A stretch of 64,000 nucleotides of DNA from Alphaproteobacteria bacterium (GCA_019245415.1 JAFARO010000003.1:420878-484877); one strand, 5' to 3'; shown: positions 51,061 to 62,225, numbered from the stretch's first letter. Numbers and translations: made by a program. Notes: generated from the sequence alone by a model not told the origin.

Positions 51061-53073
51061 TTGCGAACGAGTTGGCGTTGTGCGGTCCTGGCCGCGCTGG
51101 TTCTTGCGGCGGGATCGGCTCAGGCCGCGGAGACCGGCACCATCGTCTACGACGCCGCATTCTTTGCCGATGCGCGACCCAATACCGCCTATGACATGGT
51201 CCAGCGGCTGCCGGGTTTCAGCTTCACGAACACAGGCTCGGCGCGCGGCTTCGCGGGGACAGCCGGCAACGTGCTGGTCGATGGGCAGCGCCCGACGGCG
51301 AAATCCGACGACCTGCAATCGATCCTGACCCGCATCCCGGCGGCCGATGTGGACCGCATCGAGCTCATCCGCGGCGGCGCGCCGGGCATCGACATGCAGG
51401 GGCTGACCATCGTCGCCAACGTCATCCTCAAGAAGAAGGACTCGACCGAGTACGTGCTCGACCTCGAGGACAATGTCTTCCTGGGCGACGGCCACACGGC
51501 CCCCAATGCGAGCCTGCAATTCACCAAGCACGCCGGCGACGCCACCTATGAGGCTTCGCTGACGCGCTACGGCAGCTTCGACGATTCGGTCGGCAACGGC
51601 TTTCGCCGGGTGACCGACGAAACGACCGGCGTGACGACGTGGCAAAATGCGCATTCCAGCGGCTTCGGCTCCGGCGGCGGCATCACCGCCGCGGCGACGG
51701 ATCCGTTATGGGGTGGGACCTTCAAGGGCAATCTGGCGCTGCAGGACAGCCCCTTCCTGGCGCGCGCGACCTATTTCGGCGGTCCCGGCACGCTGTATCT
51801 GGTGGACCATTCCGTCGGCCGGCACGCCGAAGTCGGCCTTCACTGGAACGGCAATTTCGGAAAGATCGAGGACGAAACGCTGGTGCTCGAGCGCGTCGGC
51901 TTTTCCAAGGACGTGAACACATCGAGCCAGGTCGGCGACCGCGAGATATTCCACTCCTCAAACACCACCGACGAGACGATCTTCCGCGAGACTTTGCGTT
52001 ACCCGTTGACGCCCAATCTGATGCTCCAGACGGGCGGCGAATTCGCCTACAATTCCCTGAACGGGTTCTCCGCCTTCTTCGACAACGGCGTCTCCATCCC
52101 ACTGCCCGATGCCAAGGCCTTCGTTGACGAAAAGCGCGGCGAGGTGTTCGGCCAAGGCACTTGGAAGATCGCGCCCGCATGGACGCTCGAGGCCGGGGCG
52201 CGCTTCGAGTTCACCGAGGTCGGCGAGCAGAGCGACACCACGCAGTCGCGCTCGTTCTTCTATCCCAAGCCGCGCGCGGTCTTGACCTGGGCGCCGGACA
52301 AGGACGACCAGGTCCGGCTGCGCTACGAGAAAGTGGTGGGGCAGCTCGACTTCGGCAATTTCGTCGCCACCAGCAATCTGGGCGGCACCGGTGTCACCGC
52401 CGGCAACTCGCAGCTTCGTCCCGACCAGCGCTCGCAATACGAGCTCTCCTACGAGCACCACTTTTGGGAAAAGGGCGCCGTGGTGCTCCAACTGGTCCAC
52501 GAAGACATCACCGACGTGGTCGACTTCGTGCCGGTCACCGCGCCCGACGGCACGATCTTCGACGCGCCGGGCAATATCGGCAACGGCCAGAACAACCAGA
52601 TCAATCTTCAGGCCACCTTGCCGCTGGATTGGGCCGGCATCACCCATGGGCTCCTCAAGTCGACCTTCGATTTCCAACTGAGCTCGGTGCCCGACCCGGT
52701 GACCGGCATCAACCGCGTGATCTCGGGCGAGCGGCCGCAGGACATCGAGCTCAATTTCACCCAGGACATCGACAGCCTGAAATCCACCTGGGGCGTGTTC
52801 TACTACAATTGCTGGGACGAGCATTATTTCCGGCTGGCGCAAACGCAGCACCGCAAAGTCAATCCGCCCTATCTCACCGCGTTCTGGGAGTACAAGCCGA
52901 CGCCCCAATGGAGCCTGCATTTCGAGGTCGATAATTTCGGCCAGTTCATCTACGACAACACGCTGTTCAATTATGCCGGACCGCGCGACACCGCGCCGCT
53001 CGACAGCATCGACTTCCGCTCGTTCCACTCCCAGCCGCGCATCTACATCCAGATCCGCAGGACGTTCGGGTGA
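51061..53073 (+). CDS. TonB-dependent outer-membrane receptor
   Basis: 670 residues with a signal peptide (LAALVLAAGSAQAAE), a plug domain (about 25-135: GTIVYDAAFFADARPNTAYDMVQRLPGF, then GNVLVDGQRPTAK and IPAADVDRIELIRGG) and a 22-strand barrel ending in the outer-membrane signature with a terminal aromatic region (QPRIYIQIRRTFG). The class is that of receptors whose plugs start with a short linker; the TonB box is not certain. Substrate unknown; no siderophore or transport genes are adjacent. It starts with TTG, with GGGGAG 5 bases upstream. Confidence 0.88.
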   Translation: MRTSWRCAVLAALVLAAGSAQAAETGTIVYDAAFFADARPNTAYDMVQRLPGFSFTNTGSARGFAGTAGNVLVDGQRPTAKSDDLQSILTRIPAADVDRIELIRGGAPGIDMQGLTIVANVILKKKDSTEYVLDLEDNVFLGDGHTAPNASLQFTKHAGDATYEASLTRYGSFDDSVGNGFRRVTDETTGVTTWQNAHSSGFGSGGGITAAATDPLWGGTFKGNLALQDSPFLARATYFGGPGTLYLVDHSVGRHAEVGLHWNGNFGKIEDETLVLERVGFSKDVNTSSQVGDREIFHSSNTTDETIFRETLRYPLTPNLMLQTGGEFAYNSLNGFSAFFDNGVSIPLPDAKAFVDEKRGEVFGQGTWKIAPAWTLEAGARFEFTEVGEQSDTTQSRSFFYPKPRAVLTWAPDKDDQVRLRYEKVVGQLDFGNFVATSNLGGTGVTAGNSQLRPDQRSQYELSYEHHFWEKGAVVLQLVHEDITDVVDFVPVTAPDGTIFDAPGNIGNGQNNQINLQATLPLDWAGITHGLLKSTFDFQLSSVPDPVTGINRVISGERPQDIELNFTQDIDSLKSTWGVFYYNCWDEHYFRLAQTQHRKVNPPYLTAFWEYKPTPQWSLHFEVDNFGQFIYDNTLFNYAGPRDTAPLDSIDFRSFHSQPRIYIQIRRTFG

Positions 53074-53090
53074 CTTTTCAAGAAATGTTG

Positions 53091-53174
53091 CGTCATCCTG
53101 AGGTGCCCGCCCGCGTGCTTCGAGGCTCGCTATCGCTCGCACCTCAGCATGACGCGGGCGGGCCTCGAAGGATG
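53091..53174. repeat. Dispersed palindromic repeat, family B, copy 5
   Basis: 84-base copy starting CGTCATCCTGAGGTGCCCGC and ending CGGGCCTCGAAGGATG, inverted relative to copies 2-4. It lies between the convergent receptor and pccA genes, 18 bases after the receptor stop. Confidence 0.85.
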
Positions 53175-53184
53175 GCGCGCCGCC

Positions 53185-55086
53185 CTACGCAAACTCCATG
53201 ATCACGTCGTCGAGCGCCAGGCTGTCGCCTTTCTGCGCCCTGATCGCCTTCACCGTGACGTCGTGGTCGGCGACCAGCACGTTTTCCATCTTCATCGCCT
53301 CGACGACGGCCAGCGTTTCGCCGGCTTTGACTTGCTGGCTGGGCGCCACATTGATGGAGACCACGAGCCCCGGCATGGGACAGAGCAGCACTTTCGAGGT
53401 ATCGGCGGCGAGCTTGGCCGGCATCAGCGCGGCGAGTTCGGCGGCGCGCTTGCGGCGCACGATCGCCACCGTCTCCATCCCGCCTTCGCTGAGCCGCCAG
53501 CCGCCTGTGACCGGCGCGAGCTGGATGGTCACGCCGTCCATCCGCATCGCGCTCTCGCCCGGTTCCCAGTCGATCGGCCGCGCTTGCGCGTCAATTGCCT
53601 CGCCGTCCAGAGAGACCACGAAATCCTGAATCGGGCCGCCGCGGCGTTGCGCCTTCTTCAAGGCAGCGCTCAGCGCGGCCGAGGCGAAGCGCTGTTTCGC
53701 GGCGGTATCCAGAGGACGTCCGTGGAAACCGTCGGGATATTCCTCGGCGATGAACGCCGTCGTGATCCGGCCTTCGCGGAAGCGCGGATGGTGCATGATC
53801 GCGTTGAGAAACGCGATGTTGTGGCGGATGCCGTCGATGCGGAATTCGTCGAGCGCCCGCTCCATTGCCGCGATCGCCTCGGCGCGTTTCGGCGCGTGGG
53901 TGCAGAGCTTGGCGATCATCGGATCGTAGAACATCGAGATCTCGCCGCCTTCGTAGACGCCGGTGTCGTTGCGCACCGTGACGCTGTCGCGCGCGCCTTC
54001 GGCCGGCGGCCGGTAGCGCACCAGCCGCCCCGTCGAGGGCAGGAAGGCGCGATAGGGATCCTCGGCATAGACGCGCACCTCGATTGCACTGCCCTCGAGC
54101 TTCACGTCCTTCTGCGCTAAGGGCAGCTTCTCGCCGGCGGCCGAGCGGAGCATCAGTTCGACCAGATCGAGGCCCGTCGTCAGCTCCGTCACCGGGTGCT
54201 CGACCTGGAGCCGGGTGTTCATCTCGAGGAAATAGAAATTCTTGTCCTTGTCGACGATGAATTCGACCGTGCCGGCGCTGTCGTAATCCACCGCCTTGGC
54301 GAGCATCACCGCCTGTGCGCCCATGGCCTTGCGTGTCGCGGCGTCGAGAAGGGGCGACGGCGCCTCCTCGATGACTTTCTGGTTGCGGCGCTGGATCGAG
54401 CATTCGCGCTCGTTCAGATGGATGACGTTGCCGTGCTTGTCGCCCATCACCTGGATTTCGATGTGGCGAGGCTCGGTGACGAATTTCTCGATGAACAGCC
54501 GGTCGTCGCCGAAGCTCGCCTTGGCCTCGTTCTGCGAGGAGCGGATGGCCTGTTCGAGCTCGCTTTCCTTGTGGACGATGCGCAGGCCCTTGCCGCCGCC
54601 GCCGGCAGAGGCCTTGACCATGACCGGATAGCCGATATCGCTGGCGATCCTGCGCGCGTGCGCCGCGTCCTTGATCTCGCCGATGAAGCCCGGGACCGTG
54701 TTGACCTTGGCGGCGAGCGCGAGCTTCTTGGATTCGATCTTGTCGCCCATCGCCGCGATGGCGCGGACGTTCGGACCGATGAAGACGATGCCGGCGGCCG
54801 CCAGCGCCTCCGCGAACGCCTCGCGCTCGGAGAGGAAACCGTAACCCGGATGCACAGCCTCGGCCCCGCTATCGCGGCAGGCCTGCACGATGCGGTCGAT
54901 CACGAGATAGGACTGCGCCGCGGGCGCCGGCCCGATCGCCACCGCCTCGTCCGCCATCTCGACATGCAGCGCGTCCCGGTCGGCGTCCGAATAGACCGCG
55001 ACGGTGGCGATGCCCATGCGCCGCGCGGTTTTTACGATGCGGCAGGCAATCTCGCCGCGATTGGCAATGAGAATCTTGTTGAACAC
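53185..55086 (-). CDS. pccA: Propionyl-CoA carboxylase alpha subunit (biotin-containing)
   Basis: 633 residues: biotin carboxylase domain (MFNKILIANRGEIACRIVKT), ATP-grasp with KASAGGGGKGLRIVH, RQ-rich active site (ECSIQRRNQKVIEEAPSP), BT domain, and a biotinyl domain with the acceptor Lys in EAMKMENVLV. The BT region and length match PccA. Its beta subunit is the pccB at 62820, about 8 kb away on the same strand. Together they make methylmalonyl-CoA from propionyl-CoA, which arises from odd-chain and branched acyl chains, valine, isoleucine and racemase-dependent pathways. Confidence 0.9.
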   Translation of the reverse strand: MFNKILIANRGEIACRIVKTARRMGIATVAVYSDADRDALHVEMADEAVAIGPAPAAQSYLVIDRIVQACRDSGAEAVHPGYGFLSEREAFAEALAAAGIVFIGPNVRAIAAMGDKIESKKLALAAKVNTVPGFIGEIKDAAHARRIASDIGYPVMVKASAGGGGKGLRIVHKESELEQAIRSSQNEAKASFGDDRLFIEKFVTEPRHIEIQVMGDKHGNVIHLNERECSIQRRNQKVIEEAPSPLLDAATRKAMGAQAVMLAKAVDYDSAGTVEFIVDKDKNFYFLEMNTRLQVEHPVTELTTGLDLVELMLRSAAGEKLPLAQKDVKLEGSAIEVRVYAEDPYRAFLPSTGRLVRYRPPAEGARDSVTVRNDTGVYEGGEISMFYDPMIAKLCTHAPKRAEAIAAMERALDEFRIDGIRHNIAFLNAIMHHPRFREGRITTAFIAEEYPDGFHGRPLDTAAKQRFASAALSAALKKAQRRGGPIQDFVVSLDGEAIDAQARPIDWEPGESAMRMDGVTIQLAPVTGGWRLSEGGMETVAIVRRKRAAELAALMPAKLAADTSKVLLCPMPGLVVSINVAPSQQVKAGETLAVVEAMKMENVLVADHDVTVKAIRAQKGDSLALDDVIMEFA

Positions 55087-55124
55087 CGCCCACTAACCTC
55101 TTGATCCGAAAGACATGACGCGAG

Positions 55125-56384
55125 TCATCCCGGCCGCATCATGGCATAGGTGCCCCCGCCGGCAACCAGCATGGCCGCCGCGGCGGTGGCGAGCCGGCCG
55201 GCAAGCCTGCCACGGCTGATGACGGTTGCCAGCGCCAACTTCCCGGCGACGTCGGCGGCCAAGGCGACGAGCACCGCCAGGGTCGCGTTGCCGATACCTT
55301 CGCGCGCGACCATGCTGCCGGCGGAAACGGCGACGGCATCGCGCTCCACCACCCCCGCTATCGCCGCCAGGGAAAGCAGCCCGGCCTCACCGAAACGCGC
55401 GCTGAGCATCTTTACCGCCGCCATGACCGCCGAAAGGATAGCCGCGAAACGCAGGACCTCGAAGAAGTCGAAGGGGTTCTTGATCGCGATGCCTTTGGCC
55501 GGCGAGCGCCCGGCTCGCCGGCGATGGAGCAGGACGCCCACCAGGGCCGCAGCCAGGCAGGCTGCGGCGATGGGCACGCCCAGCCGGGCCAACAGTTCGG
55601 GTGCAACGACGACGGCAATGACCGTGACCCGGATATAAGAGACGATCCACGCCGCGATGATCCCGTTGGTCAGCGCATCGCCCGGAATGTCCGCGCTGCT
55701 CGCTTGCCGCGCATTCGCGTAGGTGACGGCGGCAGAACTGACCAGCCCACCCGCCGCCCCGGCGACGATCAGTCCTTGCGCCGGTCCTATCGCTTTCACG
55801 GCGACGTAGCCGGCGAAGGAGGCGGCGGCGATCAGCACCGTCATCAACCAGATCTGATGCGGATTGAACAGTTGCCAGGGATCGACGAAACGGTTCGGCA
55901 GGACCGGCAGGATCACGACCGACATGGCGAGCAGGAGGATGGCGGAGCGCAATTCGATCCAGGTGATGCGGGCCACGAAATCGTGCAGCCAGTGACGTGT
56001 CGCCAGGATCGCGGTGATGACGACGCCGGCAGCGCCCGCGACGATCGGCTGTCCCAGCACCGCATAGGTCCCGAGCGCGAAGGTCAGCAAGCCGGCCACG
56101 AGCTCCGTCGCAGAGACGTTGTTGCGCGCCGTGCTCTGGCGCCATTGGAACACGATGAACCCGGCGGCAAATCCCAGCGCGATCATGCCGAAAGCGAATG
56201 GACCGATCAGCGGATAAAGGGCGCCGCACAGACCTCCGAACAGCCCGACCAGGGCGAATGTCCGCACCCCCGCCGCGCGCGAGCCCGGCGCTCCCTGCCG
56301 TTCCTGCCAGCCGCGCTCGACGCCGACGAGGAAACCTACGGCCAGTGCGGTGGCCAGGCGTTGCAGCAACTCGATCGTCGTCAA
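55125..56384 (-). CDS. MgtC/SapB-like and DUF4010 membrane protein
   Basis: 419 residues, mostly membrane segments. The N-terminal part has the MgtC/SapB core (LLQRLATALAVGFLVGVERGWQ), the remainder a DUF4010 region (FDFFEVLRFAAILSAVMAAVKML, GLLSLAAIAGVVERDAVAVS, VLVALAADVAGKLALATVI). Function in bacteria is unknown, perhaps linked to Mg2+ or membrane-potential stress, inferred from the MgtC name. Start: TTG at 56384 with GGGA upstream; no ATG gives a full N-terminus. Confidence 0.78.
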   Translation of the reverse strand: MTTIELLQRLATALAVGFLVGVERGWQERQGAPGSRAAGVRTFALVGLFGGLCGALYPLIGPFAFGMIALGFAAGFIVFQWRQSTARNNVSATELVAGLLTFALGTYAVLGQPIVAGAAGVVITAILATRHWLHDFVARITWIELRSAILLLAMSVVILPVLPNRFVDPWQLFNPHQIWLMTVLIAAASFAGYVAVKAIGPAQGLIVAGAAGGLVSSAAVTYANARQASSADIPGDALTNGIIAAWIVSYIRVTVIAVVVAPELLARLGVPIAAACLAAALVGVLLHRRRAGRSPAKGIAIKNPFDFFEVLRFAAILSAVMAAVKMLSARFGEAGLLSLAAIAGVVERDAVAVSAGSMVAREGIGNATLAVLVALAADVAGKLALATVISRGRLAGRLATAAAAMLVAGGGTYAMMRPG

Positions 56385-56486
56385 GGATTGTCCCGTTTCG
56401 CCGCCAGACCTAGTGGAGCTCGATCGAACTCGATGTCCTTTTAGGCGGTATCGCCGACAGGGGGCAACCGGCACCGCAGTAGAAAG

Positions 56487-58228
56487 CTATTGCTCCCAGG
56501 CACCGATATCGATCGCACCGCCGAGAATGCGCTTTGTGCCAATGAATGCGCGCGGCCCGACGATGGCCGGCCCAAGATTGGTTCCGGCGTTCACCGCTGG
56601 CGACGAGGCGACCACATCGAAGTTCGTCGTGTCGGCGAATTGCGGGTCGGCGAACGACGAGTGTCCGTCGTTGCCGCTGCCGGAAACATAGCTTGCGAAA
56701 GTCTTGTAGCGCTGCTTCTGCCAGATGAAATTCGACGGACCCGCCGAGAAATACAGATTGTAATCGAGTGCCGCCGGACTGGGCGTCGATGTCGTGAAGT
56801 CGTTGACCAGCAATCCCTGAGCCCCGGCATAGACGATATTGTTGTCGAATACGTTGTTGGTGGCATTGAACTGGATCTGGAACTCGCCGCTGCCCGTATT
56901 TTTCGTGTCGTTGCCGTAGAGCGTGTTGCCGACGATCGTGCAGTGGTCAGTACCGCCCTTGCTCGCCTTATAGCCGCCGATGGAGATTCCGGCGCTGTTG
57001 CCGCCATAGACCAGATTGTTACGGGCGATGACATAGCTCGATGTCTTGCCCTTGTGCTCGCTGGCGAGTTCGATGCCGAGATCGACGGTGTGGATGCGGT
57101 TCTGGTCGATGACGATGTTGGTGCCGCCGTCCACATAGATGCCGTCCGCCGCGTATTGCTTGCCGTAATCGGGATTGCCGTAGGAGGTGATGTTGTAGAC
57201 CGTGTTGCCGCGGATCACCCCGTCGCGCGCCTGGTCGTAGGCCGGATCGTTCGAAACATGCTCGAAGCCGATGGCGCCGATGCCGATATTGTCGTCGTCG
57301 TGGACGACGTTGCTCACCACGGCGAAGTTGGTGACGTTGCCATCGAGCGACAGGGTCTCGCTGCAGCCGGTATGATTGAAGGCGACCTCGTTGCCGCTGA
57401 GCGCCAGCCCGTCGATCGCCGCCGGCGCCTGCGTGCCGTAGACGGTAATGCCGAATGCGTCGGAGGCGCAGTTCGTCGGGTTGGCAGGCGCCGTGGTGGT
57501 GATGTCGTGGACGTAATTGCTGACGATCTGATCGCCCTCGCCGGCGCCGACGACAAAGATGCCGATCGGAACCTGCTTGTCGCTCGCGGTGGTGTAGTTG
57601 CGGACTTCGAAGCCTTCCACAATCACGTAGCTCACGTTCTGAAAGGTGAAGAGACCCCACATGTTCTGCGGGATGTCGAGGCCGGTACCATCGACGACGG
57701 CGGTCTCTCCGGGCGCGCTCTCGAACGCGATGTAGCCATTGGGGTTGCCGGACTTCGACAGCGTCACATGCTCGTTGTAGACGCCGCCATGCACCAGCAC
57801 GATGTCGCCTGCGGCTGCGGTGTCGGCGGCATGCTGGATGGTGCGCCACGGTGCCCCAATGGAGCCATCATTGCCGTCGCTGCCGGATGTGGAGACATAA
57901 TAGGTGCGGCCGCTCTGCGCCTGAGAGAGCAGCGTCACCGTGGCCGTGGCGGTCTGGCTCGGATCGGTCTTCGAGACCACACTGATCGTCGCCATCGCCG
58001 GCTTCGGCAAGGTGGCGGGGGCGGTGAACAGCCCCGTCTTGGAAATCGTCCCGGTCGCCGCCGTCCCACCAATGGCATTATTTACTTCCCAGGAAACACC
58101 GGGAGATGCGGTAAACTGCAACGTCTGGCCGGCGACAACCTGTGCGTAGCGCGGCGAGATCGTCACCGCGGCCCGTGCCGCTGCCGGCATCAGCAGCGAT
58201 GCGAGCAGCAGCGCGCGGACGGCGGCGT

Positions 58229-58232
<4 letters not shown>
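56487..58232 (-). CDS. Exported right-handed beta-helix protein
   Basis: 581 residues with a signal peptide (RALLLASLLMPAAARA), an Ig-like N-terminal part (ISPRYAQVVAGQTLQFTAS), a segment with GDIVLVHGGVYNEHV, then about 15 coils of beta-helix (VIVEGFEVRNY, NIVIDQNRIHTVDLGIELAS, CTIVGNTLYGNDT, NVFDNNIVYAG). It ends GAIDIGAWEQ, typical of such proteins. Probably a pectate-lyase-like carbohydrate-binding or carbohydrate-active protein; no catalytic residues identified. Its start overlaps the stop of the M28 peptidase gene (ATGA), so the two are translationally coupled. Confidence 0.75.
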
Positions 58233-59899
<1,667 letters not shown>

Positions 59900-59975
59900 G
59901 TGGGGGGACCTGTGGACGTTGAGGCGGGGCGCATCCTATGCCATGAGCGGTACGGTGCAACCGGCGGAGCTCAGG

Positions 59976-60368
59976 ATGTTTCAGTACTACACGGCCCCCG
60001 AGGCCAAAGCCGCCGGACTGCCCTTCAGCCTCGCGGTCCGCGTCGGAGACGTGCTCTATCTCTCCGGCTGCCTCGGCAATGTCCCCGGAACGATGGAACT
60101 GGTGAAGGACGGCATCGAGGCCGAGACGCGCCAGACCATGGCCAACATCGAGCGGGTGCTGAAGGCGAACGGTCTGGGCTTCGAAGACGTCTTCAAATGC
60201 ACGGTGATGCTGGCCGACATCAAGCAATGGGGCGCGTTCAACAAGGTCTATCTTGAATATTTCAGCGGCCCGAACCTGCCCACCCGCTCCGCCTTCGGCG
60301 CCAACGGCCTGGCACTGGGCGCGGCGGTGGAGGTGGAGGCATGGGCGTACGTGGGGAGCAAAGCGTGA
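59976..60368 (+). CDS. ridA: RidA family enamine/imine deaminase
   Basis: 130 residues of the YjgF/YER057c/RidA family, which hydrolyses reactive enamine/imine intermediates made by PLP enzymes. Substrate-site Arg is in NLPTRSAFGAN, and LYLSGCLGN and the C-terminal ALGAAVEVEAWA are typical. The ATG at 59976 has GGAG 6 bases upstream and gives the family N-terminus; the frame extends upstream to 59943. Copies of its 3' end are repeated at 61646 and, degraded, at 62229. Confidence 0.87.
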   Translation: MFQYYTAPEAKAAGLPFSLAVRVGDVLYLSGCLGNVPGTMELVKDGIEAETRQTMANIERVLKANGLGFEDVFKCTVMLADIKQWGAFNKVYLEYFSGPNLPTRSAFGANGLALGAAVEVEAWAYVGSKA

Positions 60369-60476
60369 GCTCTCGGCTCACATGCCCTAACTGGGGCACG
60401 ATATCTCTCAAACAGCTTGTTTTCGATGCGCGAGCGAAATGGTAGACTTCTGGCCCGTACGCTAGCGGGGGTTGTC

Positions 60477-61646
60477 ATGCACTCCAGCCGATTGGCCCTT
60501 GGTTTGGTCCTCTGCCTCGTCGTCCGGCCGCTGTCCGCTGCGAATGCGTTCACGGTGCTGCATTCCTTCGACGGCGCCGATGGAGATGGCTCCTTCGCAA
60601 CGCCGGTATTCGATGCCGCCGGAAACATGTACGGCACCACCGAACTTGGCGGGGCCGGTTTCGGAACCGTATTCAAGCTCGCGCCCGACGGGACCTTTTC
60701 CACGCTCTATGCATTCCAGGGCGGCGAAGACGGTACAGGGCCCACCGGATCGCTGGTCGTCGATGGCGCAGGCAACATCTACGGCACCACGTCGGGCGGC
60801 GGAAATTTGTGCACCGCCATCAACAAGAGCGGTTGCGGAACGGTCTACAAGATCGCGCCCGACGGAAGCGAAACCGTCCTCCATGCATTCACCGGCGGTG
60901 CGGATGGATACGCCCCCACCGGGGGCGTCGTCGCCGATGGCGCCGGCAATCTTTACGGCAACACGCTATTTGGCGGCGCGACAGCCTGCGGCGAAGGTTG
61001 CGGGACGATCTACCGCATCGCACCAGATGGCACGGAAACGATCCTCCATACCTTCACCGGCAGCGCGGATGACGGTGCGTACCCGTTGGGCACGCTGCTG
61101 ATCGACAGGAAGGGCAATATCTACGGCACGACATCGAAAGGCGGATCGGCGCAGGACTATGGAACGGTATTCGGATTGTCCAAGAACGGCGCCGAAAAAA
61201 TTCTGTATGTCTTTCAGGGCGGAAGCGACGGCGAATATCCCGAAGCTGGTCTGGTCAGGGATCGGACTGGAAATCTGTTCGGAACGACGGCGTCAGGCGG
61301 ATCGTACCAGGGCGGAACCGCGTTCAAGCTCGCTCCGGACGGAACGGAAACCATTCTTCATTCCTTTTCCACGCTCGACTCCGATATGCCGTTGCCCGGC
61401 GGCGGCGCATTGGTGCTGGACGGGCATGGCAACCTCTTCGGCACATGCGTCGGCACGCACTCCGGCAGCCGCGGGATTGTCTTCGAACTCTTGCCCGGCG
61501 GCACGGAACAAGTGCTGCACGTCTTCAGCAAGGCTAAAGGACACGATCCCGCCGGCGGCCTGACCGCGAGGAACGGCAGGTTGTTCGGCACCACACTTCA
61601 GGGCGGCCCGTCCAACATGGGCGTGGTGTACGCTCTGCACGAGTGA
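60477..61646 (+). CDS. Exported GloVer-type tandem-repeat protein, second copy
   Basis: 389 residues with a signal peptide (LALGLVLCLVVRPLSA) and about eight repeats with GNxYGTT, GGxxFGTVFKLAPDGT and hydrophobic strand ends (VLHAFTGGADG). Same family as 14083-15252 and almost equal in length, but the sequences are clearly diverged. The ATG at 60477 follows GGGGG. It sits exactly between the intact ridA and a truncated ridA duplicate; its stop codon shares a base with the start of the duplicated segment. Function unknown. Confidence 0.78.
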   Translation: MHSSRLALGLVLCLVVRPLSAANAFTVLHSFDGADGDGSFATPVFDAAGNMYGTTELGGAGFGTVFKLAPDGTFSTLYAFQGGEDGTGPTGSLVVDGAGNIYGTTSGGGNLCTAINKSGCGTVYKIAPDGSETVLHAFTGGADGYAPTGGVVADGAGNLYGNTLFGGATACGEGCGTIYRIAPDGTETILHTFTGSADDGAYPLGTLLIDRKGNIYGTTSKGGSAQDYGTVFGLSKNGAEKILYVFQGGSDGEYPEAGLVRDRTGNLFGTTASGGSYQGGTAFKLAPDGTETILHSFSTLDSDMPLPGGGALVLDGHGNLFGTCVGTHSGSRGIVFELLPGGTEQVLHVFSKAKGHDPAGGLTARNGRLFGTTLQGGPSNMGVVYALHE

Positions 61647-61784
61647 TGGGGCGCGTTCAACAAGGTCTATCTCGAAACCTTCAAGGGCCCGAACCTGCCC
61701 ACCCGCTCCGCCTTCGGCGCCAACGGCCTGGCACTGGGCGCGGCGGTGGAGGTGGAAGCATGGGCACGGTGCGGGAAGAAGTGA
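61646..61784 (+). pseudogene. Truncated duplicate of the ridA 3' end
   Basis: The segment 61646-61765 aligns without gaps to 60227-60346 inside ridA, about 94 percent identical (7 differences by eye in 120 bases). Reading frame is kept for 45 codons (WGAFNKVYLETFKGPNLPTR onward) and ends at its own stop after a changed tail (ARCGKK). No start codon or 5' half is present, so it is a 5'-truncated ridA paralogue left by duplication. Confidence 0.8.
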
Positions 61785-61785
61785 G

Positions 61786-62175
61786 TCACTTCTCACCTCC
61801 CCCTTGCGGGGAGGTCGAAGCGCGAAGCGCTTCGGGTGGGGGTAAAGCAGCGATGCGTGCGATAGCATCAACGACGCGCGGCAGTTCTTGAAAGATTTCC
61901 CAATTGCCAAAACGAATGACGCGATATCCGCGCGAATTGAGATAAGCGGTTCGTTGTTCGTCGTATTCAACGGCACCTGCCGCGCCATGCTGCGACCCAT
62001 CAAGTTCGACAACAAGTCTGCGTGAATGACAAACGAAATCGACGATATACCGGCCGAACGGCGCTTGCCGCCGAAAGTGCATTCCCCCGCGCTTGAAGGC
62101 GCGCAGTTCTGCCCACAAAATCCGCTCGGCATCCGTCGCGTTTTCTCGCAATAGTCTTGCAAGCTTGTCGGCCAT
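61786..62175 (-). CDS. DUF559 endonuclease-like protein flanked by inverted repeats
   Basis: 129-residue protein of the DUF559 family, related to Vsr-type very-short-patch repair endonucleases. The core is visible: NATDAERILWAELRA, FRRQAPFGRYIVDFVC with Asp46, LVVELDGSQH with Glu57-x-Asp59 and His63, then DEQRTAYLNSRGYRVIRF. The last residues (about 112-127, including EALRASTSPQGGG) are encoded by the inverted repeat D3, and the ATG at 62175 directly abuts D4. DUF559 function in vivo is unknown. The arrangement suggests a repeat-associated mobile or REP-processing nuclease. Confidence 0.8.
   Translation of the reverse strand: MADKLARLLRENATDAERILWAELRAFKRGGMHFRRQAPFGRYIVDFVCHSRRLVVELDGSQHGAAGAVEYDEQRTAYLNSRGYRVIRFGNWEIFQELPRVVDAIARIAALPPPEALRASTSPQGGGEK
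61796..61843 (+). repeat. Family D single unit (left flank of DUF559 gene)
   Basis: 48 bases: CCTCCCCCTTGCGGGGAGG hairpin, TCG, GCGCGAAGCGC hairpin, CGGGTGGGGG. It overlaps the 3' coding end of the DUF559 gene and is in opposite orientation to the unit at 62176-62225. Confidence 0.85.
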
Positions 62176-62225
62176 CACCCACACCGGGCTCGCTGCGCTC
62201 GCCGACCTCCCCGCAAGGGGGAGGT
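62176..62225 (-). repeat. Family D single unit (right flank of DUF559 gene)
   Basis: About 50 bases reading on the minus strand as CCTCCCCCTTGCGGGGAGG, TCGG, a CGAGCGCAGCGAGCC hairpin, then GGTGTGGGTG. It starts at the base after the DUF559 ATG and forms an inverted pair with D3 around the gene. Confidence 0.85.
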
